Assembly (NCBI GenBank): GCA_020849205.1
Contig: JADLGS010000039.1
Coordinates: forward strand, 1 to 9,565
From: Candidatus Falkowiibacteriota bacterium
GTDB taxonomy: Bacteria > Patescibacteriota > Patescibacteriia > CAIXNZ01 > JADLGS01
DNA length: 9,565 bases
Direction of reading: 5' to 3'
Shown: one piece after another, positions 6,189 through 9,565 of the stretch
How the letters are laid out: each line of letters starts with the position of its first letter
How positions within the stretch are numbered: the stretch's first letter is position 1
The notes under the pieces: model-generated
Seen by the model: only the letters and a program-made list of their open reading frames with translations
The model's database searches: none
What the model was told of the DNA's origin: nothing
Made by a program: the position numbers and the translations under genes

Positions 6189-6752
6189 ATGGAAACAACA
6201 GAACAACAATTGTTTACTCGCATTCATGACGGTGATAAAGATGCGTTTGGCGCGCTTTATGATCTTTATGTGCAAAAAATTTATCGTTTTGTGTATTACA
6301 AAACGTTTAATAAAGAACTTGCTTGGGATCTTACGAGCGATGTCTTTATGAAGGCATATGAAAAATTTCATCAATTTAATAGCGAGAAAGGAAATTTTTC
6401 GTCATGGATATACGCAATTGCAAAAAACATAATCATTGATCATTATCGATCACACAAGGAAACTCAGTCGTACTCTGACGCCTTTGATGTGTCTGATGAA
6501 TATATGACCAAACAAAAAATTGAGATGAGTGTAGATATTGCGGCAGTGCGTGAGCATATCGCAACGCTTGATAGTGTTACGCGGGAAGTGCTTATGCTTC
6601 GACTCTGGGAAGATATGTCATACAAAGAGATTGCAGAGATTATCGGAAAAACAGAAGCTAATTGCAAAGTTATTTTTTCAAGATCGATCAAGAAACTACG
6701 AGCACAAATTCCGCTCACTTCATTTTTACTCTTTATTACGTTCCACTTATGA
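6189..6752 (+). CDS. RNA polymerase sigma-70 family factor, ECF-like
   Basis: 187 residues with only regions 2 and 4, the ECF arrangement. Region 2 covers about residues 18-88: FGALYDLYVQKIYRFVYYK, the DLTSDVFMKAYEKF core-binding helix (47-60), and FSSWIYAIAKNIIIDHYRS (70-88) for -10 recognition. An acidic linker (about 89-117) leads to region 4 at about 124-171, with LDSVTREVLMLRLWEDMSYKEIAEIIGKTEANCKVIFSRSIKKLR forming the helix-turn-helix that reads the -35. The last residues (SFLLFITFHL) are hydrophobic, an unusual end. The gene overlaps the next by ATGA (6749-6752), the classic sign of translational coupling with an anti-sigma factor. It should redirect RNA polymerase to a small regulon when released by its partner; the signal is not visible in sequence. 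No Shine-Dalgarno. Confidence 0.93.
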   Translation: METTEQQLFTRIHDGDKDAFGALYDLYVQKIYRFVYYKTFNKELAWDLTSDVFMKAYEKFHQFNSEKGNFSSWIYAIAKNIIIDHYRSHKETQSYSDAFDVSDEYMTKQKIEMSVDIAAVREHIATLDSVTREVLMLRLWEDMSYKEIAEIIGKTEANCKVIFSRSIKKLRAQIPLTSFLLFITFHL

Positions 6753-8326
6753 AACAAACAATAGAAGAATTATTGGCAGAGTTGTATGCATTTGACCCAG
6801 AACTCAAAAATCAAGAACGAGAACTGAAAATTGTTATAGAAAAATTACTACTCGCAAAACCACAAGTTTTTGTTGACGAAACACTCGTTAACCAATTAAA
6901 AAATACTTTATTATCACAACCTATGAAACAAAAATCTCAATTTAACTTTTTTACAGTAGCGCCTTGGGCAGTAGCCGGAGTTGCTATGATAGCGGTAGTC
7001 GTGACTGCAGTGCCATCTCTTCAAAATCGTGTGCGTACAGTGTTTGTGGACACAAAACCTTCTACAACATTTATTGCGCGTGAGTCTGGCGCCTTTGGAT
7101 CACTTGCTGGAATCGCTTCAAATTATGAATCAGGCGTGCCAGCGCTTGGAGCGCCAGAAGCTATGTCATCAAAAGCTTTATCAAGCGTAGCTCCTACTGA
7201 AGGAATGGCATATCGCGAAGTGGCAGATGCCATTGCAGTTGAAACTTCATCAAACGCTGTTACGAGCTTAGTCGCTCCAGCGCCTGCGATGACGGAGCCT
7301 GCAATTAGTCGTCCGCAATCTGGTGGAGGTATCGCCGTTGATTCAAAGATGGCGATTTGGATTCCACCAACTCAGTATCGTTATGTATATGACAAAGAAA
7401 TTGATTTAAGTCAGTTACCAACAACAGTGTATCGCCGCATTGCTGGATCATCGCAAGGTACGTCGTTGTTCTCTCGACTTGCGGGAGTTGCTTTGCCAAT
7501 GATGAAGCTTTCAGGAATTCCTGGTGGTACAGTAAGCAACTTTTCTTTCTCGGATGATAATGGTTACATGACTACTATTGATCTCATCAACAATACAGCG
7601 TCACTGTATGTTGATTATAGTAAAAAGGGTTGGGAGTACTACAATACTCCAGGCAAAGAAGTGACGATGGAAACGTACCCTCAAGATGATCTGATTATCG
7701 CAACTGCTTCAAACTTTTTGGATCAATACGGAATTAACAGAGATCAATATGGCGCTCCTGTCATTGATACAGCATGGCGCGGACCAGTTATTCTTGCAAT
7801 GGAACGTGGTGAAACTGCGTATGTTCCACAAGATGTTAATGTTCGCTTCCCATTGCAACTCGAAGGTAAGTCGGTATATGAGTCATGGGGTAATGCATAT
7901 GGAATTAATGTTTCGGTGAATTTGCAACGCATGGAAGTGACTGGCGCCTATGAAATCGTTGGATTAAATTTTGAAACTTCTGATTACGAGATGACAACTG
8001 ATCAAGCATTGGTCAAAAAATTAGTTGAGCAAGGTGGACTTGATCAATGGTACTACGCAGACGCTTCGACGCAAGTTGTCGATGTAAAACTTGGCGAACC
8101 AGCATTGGTATATACTCGTTACTACATTTGGGAGCAAGAAACAAACACTAACAAAGAGTTGTATATTCCAGCGCTGAGATTTCCTGTTTTGGAAGCGCCA
8201 AAAACAGAATATTATTACAACAAGGATTCGGTCGTCATTCCTTTGGCGCAAGAAATTTTGAAACAACGCAGTGTTGATAATGGCGTTCGTCCGATGCCAG
8301 TCGAGCCGATGCCGATGGTAAAATAA
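6749..8326 (+). CDS. Single-pass membrane protein, probable anti-sigma factor or sensor
   Basis: 525 residues. ATG 6749 is chosen because it overlaps the sigma stop; the frame opens at 6662 but that would run inside sigma region 4. Residues 1-65 are cytoplasmic and helical (EELLAELYAFDPELKNQERELKIVIEKLLLAKP), a place to hold the sigma factor. A membrane helix follows at about 69-89. Residues about 98-205 are a low-complexity Ala/Ser/Pro linker, then a large Tyr/Trp/Val-rich extracytoplasmic region extends to about 510, and the tail reads RPMPVEPMPMVK. The protein contains no cysteine, so it cannot be a zinc-binding anti-sigma domain of the ZAS type. I do not recognise the outer domain; repeated YG, WG and beta-like segments suggest two or more beta domains. 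Gene order and topology argue for anti-sigma/sensor function, but this is inference. Confidence 0.82.
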   Translation: MKQTIEELLAELYAFDPELKNQERELKIVIEKLLLAKPQVFVDETLVNQLKNTLLSQPMKQKSQFNFFTVAPWAVAGVAMIAVVVTAVPSLQNRVRTVFVDTKPSTTFIARESGAFGSLAGIASNYESGVPALGAPEAMSSKALSSVAPTEGMAYREVADAIAVETSSNAVTSLVAPAPAMTEPAISRPQSGGGIAVDSKMAIWIPPTQYRYVYDKEIDLSQLPTTVYRRIAGSSQGTSLFSRLAGVALPMMKLSGIPGGTVSNFSFSDDNGYMTTIDLINNTASLYVDYSKKGWEYYNTPGKEVTMETYPQDDLIIATASNFLDQYGINRDQYGAPVIDTAWRGPVILAMERGETAYVPQDVNVRFPLQLEGKSVYESWGNAYGINVSVNLQRMEVTGAYEIVGLNFETSDYEMTTDQALVKKLVEQGGLDQWYYADASTQVVDVKLGEPALVYTRYYIWEQETNTNKELYIPALRFPVLEAPKTEYYYNKDSVVIPLAQEILKQRSVDNGVRPMPVEPMPMVK

Positions 8327-8344
8327 AAAATAAGTTAAAAAGAA

Positions 8345-8373
8345 AAAACGCTCTGACTACGTCAGAGCGTTTT
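8345..8373. terminator. Bidirectional terminator between the sigma operon and the minus-strand gene
   Basis: AAAACGCTCTGAC (8345-8357) and GTCAGAGCGTTTT (8361-8373) form a perfect 13-bp stem with loop TAC. The minus-strand side has the stronger U tract, from A-runs at 8343-8348 and 8336-8340. The TAG stop of the minus-strand gene (8359-8357) lies in the loop and the stem edge, so that gene's last codons are part of the hairpin. Confidence 0.88.
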
Positions 8374-8893
8374 GTGTTTGAGGAATGAAGTACGATGCAA
8401 GGTGCGCGTGCACTCTTCGCATATTTTCCTGCGCAAGTAATTTGAGAGCCGGTGTTGTGTATTGATCAAAACTTCCTACATGCTCAATACTTTCGGTGAG
8501 TAAGGAGATGACTTCGTCGGACGTTTTGTCTAGCCACCGCTGCATCGCTTCATGAATATTAATTTCTTCGTTGAGCGAGTCAAAAGCTTTTGGTAGCGCC
8601 CAAAAATCTTTTACGATCTCGTCTTCGAGTACGTTAACAACAAATGCGCCAATGCATTCAATGTCATGCAGCGTCCCAGGGAAGAGGAGTGGATAGATGA
8701 TGACCTCGTCTTTGAGTCCCGACCAAACAGCGATTTTTTCGATAAGCGTTAGATTTTGAATTTCCTTAACAACGTGTGCGCGCGAAGATTCAAAAATATA
8801 ATTTCCAAATAACGACATGCGTTGAAGATAGAATCGATGAAGTACCTCGGTTGCAAATGAGGTTGCTTTGGCTATTGAGTCAGCTTTACTCAT
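8357..8893 (-). CDS. Conserved-looking helical protein, function unknown
   Basis: 178 residues from ATG 8893, supported by GAGGT 5 nt upstream. The frame continues upstream to a TTG at 9025, but that stretch is Cys/Ser-rich, has no ribosome site and overlaps the promoter region, so it is left out. The protein appears soluble and mainly helical (KADSIAKATSFATEVLHRFYLQR at the start, LNEEINIHEAMQRWLDKTSDEVISLLTESIEHV and ALKLLAQENMRRVHAHLASYF near the end), with a central aliphatic segment (DEVIIYPLLFPGTLHDIECIGAFVVNVL) that may form a hydrophobic core and not a membrane span. There is one cysteine. I recognise no family or catalytic motif. A 25-codon ORF overlaps its start by 8 nt and may couple its translation. 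Its 3' end is embedded in the terminator. Confidence 0.78.
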   Translation of the reverse strand: MSKADSIAKATSFATEVLHRFYLQRMSLFGNYIFESSRAHVVKEIQNLTLIEKIAVWSGLKDEVIIYPLLFPGTLHDIECIGAFVVNVLEDEIVKDFWALPKAFDSLNEEINIHEAMQRWLDKTSDEVISLLTESIEHVGSFDQYTTPALKLLAQENMRRVHAHLASYFIPQTQNALT

Positions 8894-8963
8894 AGTAACC
8901 TCGCTTGAATTTGAAAATGTGCATAAAGATTTCTTCCATGCACAAACAAAAATATGTGAACAT
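8886..8963 (-). CDS. 25-codon upstream ORF, possible leader peptide
   Basis: The ORF runs from ATG 8963 to TAA 8888-8886 and encodes MFTYFCLCMEEIFMHIFK followed by FKRGYYE. AAGGAGAT lies 3 nt upstream, a better Shine-Dalgarno than the one before the downstream gene, and a promoter with a predicted start near 8975 fits it exactly. Its stop overlaps the downstream ATG (8893) by 8 nt, so ribosomes finishing here could re-initiate. The peptide is rich in Phe, Tyr, Met and Cys with a basic/aromatic end, which could stall or target the membrane. No family match is expected at this length. It could also be an accidental frame. Confidence 0.4.
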   Translation of the reverse strand: MFTYFCLCMEEIFMHIFKFKRGYYE

Positions 8964-8981
8964 GGGATCTCCTTTTGAGTT

Positions 8982-9010
8982 ACAATATCACGCACGAGCT
9001 CTATTGAAAA
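8982..9010 (-). promoter_or_regulatory. Promoter of the minus-strand ORF pair
   Basis: On the minus strand, TTTTCA (9010-9005), a 17-nt spacer and TATTGT (8987-8982) with an extended TG. The predicted start near 8975 abuts the Shine-Dalgarno of the 25-codon ORF. It is back-to-back with the rpsU promoter. Confidence 0.5.
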
Positions 9011-9031
9011 GAGGTTGAGGCGCAAATGAGC

Positions 9032-9060
9032 TTGACGTAAGTGTAGATCTATAGTATTCT
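9032..9060 (+). promoter_or_regulatory. Promoter of rpsU
   Basis: TTGACG (9032-9037), a 17-nt spacer and TATTCT (9055-9060): the most consensus-like housekeeping promoter in the window on the plus strand. The predicted start near 9067 gives a leader of about 38 nt. Confidence 0.75.
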
Positions 9061-9087
9061 GATGCCATTATTAAAGTAAATTACCAC

Positions 9088-9097
9088 TAAGGAGGTG
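9088..9097 (+). promoter_or_regulatory. Near-perfect Shine-Dalgarno of rpsU
   Basis: TAAGGAGGTG matches ten consecutive bases of the ideal complement to the 16S rRNA tail and sits 7 nt before ATG 9105. It is the longest such match in the window. Confidence 0.85.
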
Positions 9098-9104
9098 GAA
9101 TAAC

Positions 9105-9326
9105 ATGGTAGATGTAAAGCGCAAAAAGAATGAATCTTTTGAAGGCTTGATTCGTAAGTTCAACAAACGCATCATGCAATCAGGAAAGGTGTTGCAAGCA
9201 AAAAAAGTGCAACGTCTCGAAAAAAAGATCAATCGCAACAAACGCAAGGCACTTGCACTTCGCCGTAACGAAATCAAAACTCAAACTGAGTTTTTGAGAA
9301 AGACGGGTACGTTCAAAGAAGAATAA
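9105..9326 (+). CDS. rpsU: 30S ribosomal protein bS21
   Basis: 73 residues, very basic. The N-terminal VKRKKNESFEGLIRKFNKRIMQSGKVLQAKK (4-34) is the bS21 signature: a short strand followed by the ESFE...RRF-type helix. A Lys/Arg-rich helix (VQRLEKKINRNKRKALALRRNE) and an additional acidic-ended tail to residue 73 follow. bS21 sits on the 30S platform beside the 3' end of 16S rRNA and affects mRNA binding and initiation. The start is fixed by the strong Shine-Dalgarno. The gene has its own promoter and terminator, so it is expressed alone. In Bacteroidota, bS21 helps hide the anti-Shine-Dalgarno and its own gene keeps a strong site as feedback; whether that applies here is unknown, but the strong site among several Shine-Dalgarno-less neighbours is notable. 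Confidence 0.93.
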   Translation: MVDVKRKKNESFEGLIRKFNKRIMQSGKVLQAKKVQRLEKKINRNKRKALALRRNEIKTQTEFLRKTGTFKEE

Positions 9327-9333
9327 TTTTTTT

Positions 9334-9409
9334 CACAAAAAGAGCACCACCCCGGCCATGAGCCACCCCTCCTTTGAAAGGAGGGGGTAGGGAACGGGCT
9401 CTTTTTGTG
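9334..9409 (+). terminator. Nested palindromic terminator after rpsU, possibly a dispersed repeat
   Basis: The outer arms CACAAAAAGAGC (9334-9345) and GCTCTTTTTGTG (9398-9409) pair over 12 bp. Inside, CCCCTCCTTT (9366-9375) and AAAGGAGGGG (9377-9386) form a second, GC-rich palindrome flanked by C-rich and G-rich tracts. The outer T-run can act as the U tract. The C/G-rich core resembles palindromic elements often scattered between genes in environmental genomes; copy number cannot be judged from one window. Confidence 0.7.
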
Positions 9410-9415
9410 TTTTTG

Positions 9416-9424
9416 TGATATACT
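9416..9424 (+). promoter_or_regulatory. Extended -10 promoter of the right-edge gene
   Basis: TGaTATACT, the third identical copy in the window. The predicted start near 9431 leaves only about 3 nt before ATG 9434, effectively a leaderless message. Confidence 0.5.
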
Positions 9425-9433
9425 TCAAATACT

Positions 9434-9565
9434 ATGGAACAACAAAGAGAACAAAAAGGTGAGCAACATGTGATTGCTCGTATGCTTGAACTTATCAAGG
9501 AACTTGATGGGTTGTATGGTCGTTATTTGGCTGGGAGGATGCATAGAACATGGGAGGTGAGTGAA
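9434..9565 (+). CDS. N-terminal fragment of an unidentified gene
   Basis: The 44 codons from ATG 9434 are open to the window edge. The first dozen residues are Gln/Glu-rich (MEQQREQKGEQH), followed by an amphipathic helix-like stretch (VIARMLELIKELDGLYGRYL) and AGRMHRTWEVSE. No family is recognisable. The start is supported only by the extended -10 box 9 nt upstream, with no Shine-Dalgarno, a pattern shared with other genes here. The call would change if a stop lies just beyond the window. Confidence 0.5.
   Translation, partial: MEQQREQKGEQHVIARMLELIKELDGLYGRYLAGRMHRTWEVSE

Noticed and set aside
6662..6748. Longer start for the membrane partner of the sigma factor
   Set aside because: It lies inside the sigma region 4 coding sequence; ATG 6749 overlaps the sigma stop in the typical coupled arrangement.
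8894..9025. N-terminal extension of the unknown minus-strand gene from a TTG at 9025
   Set aside because: It has no ribosome site, overlaps the predicted promoter, and has a composition unlike the rest of the protein.
9313..9498. Minus-strand ORF across the rpsU terminator
   Set aside because: Its translation is dominated by the palindrome (repeated Pro/Gly and Cys/Ser), and it has no ribosome site or promoter.

Overview
The window looks like part of a chromosome from a Patescibacteria / Candidate Phyla Radiation-type bacterium. This is an inference from gene style: a short signal peptidase I, a HisRS with a Lys-rich N-terminal tail, a DM13 protein, a SIMPL protein, a basic bS21 with an extended tail, and an ECF-like sigma factor coupled to a cysteine-free membrane partner. 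The sequence is AT-rich and intergenic gaps are short. TGA is used as a real stop (the sigma gene at 6750-6752 and the small membrane gene at 4235-4237), so the genetic code appears standard and not one that reads TGA as glycine. I see no rRNA, tRNA, CRISPR array, transposase or phage gene.

Layout. At the left edge, 957-1 (minus) is an LCP (LytR-CpsA-Psr) cell-wall ligase cut by the window border. A divergent promoter pair separates it from lepB (1148-1774) and hisS (1792-3177), which lie 17 nt apart and end in a nested hairpin terminator. Next come a predicted lipoprotein with a helical stalk (3339-4187) and, convergent with it across a bidirectional terminator, a 103-residue two-helix membrane protein (4546-4235). 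Overlapping divergent promoters then lead into a membrane-anchored DM13 protein (4637-5194), followed by a SIMPL-domain protein (5275-6051).

The centre-right is a sigma/partner pair. A sigma-70 family (ECF-like) factor (6189-6752) overlaps by 4 nt (ATGA) a 525-residue single-pass membrane protein (6749-8326), probably its anti-sigma factor or sensor. A bidirectional terminator separates this from a minus-strand gene of unknown function (8893-8357). A previously unlisted 25-codon ORF (8963-8886) precedes that gene and overlaps its start. The right end holds rpsU (9105-9326) with a textbook promoter and a near-perfect Shine-Dalgarno, a nested palindromic terminator, and the first 44 codons of an unidentified gene running off the window.

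Themes. Five genes concern the envelope (LCP, LepB, lipoprotein, DM13, SIMPL), and the sigma/membrane pair could sense envelope state. Two initiation styles coexist. Several genes start a few to about 50 nt after an extended -10 box (often TGaTATACT) with no Shine-Dalgarno; others (LCP, lipoprotein, both minus-strand small genes, rpsU) have clear GGAGG-type sites. The most interesting items are the sigma/partner pair, the small leader ORFs, the split in initiation signals, and the nested palindromes after hisS and rpsU. No spectacular new system is evident.
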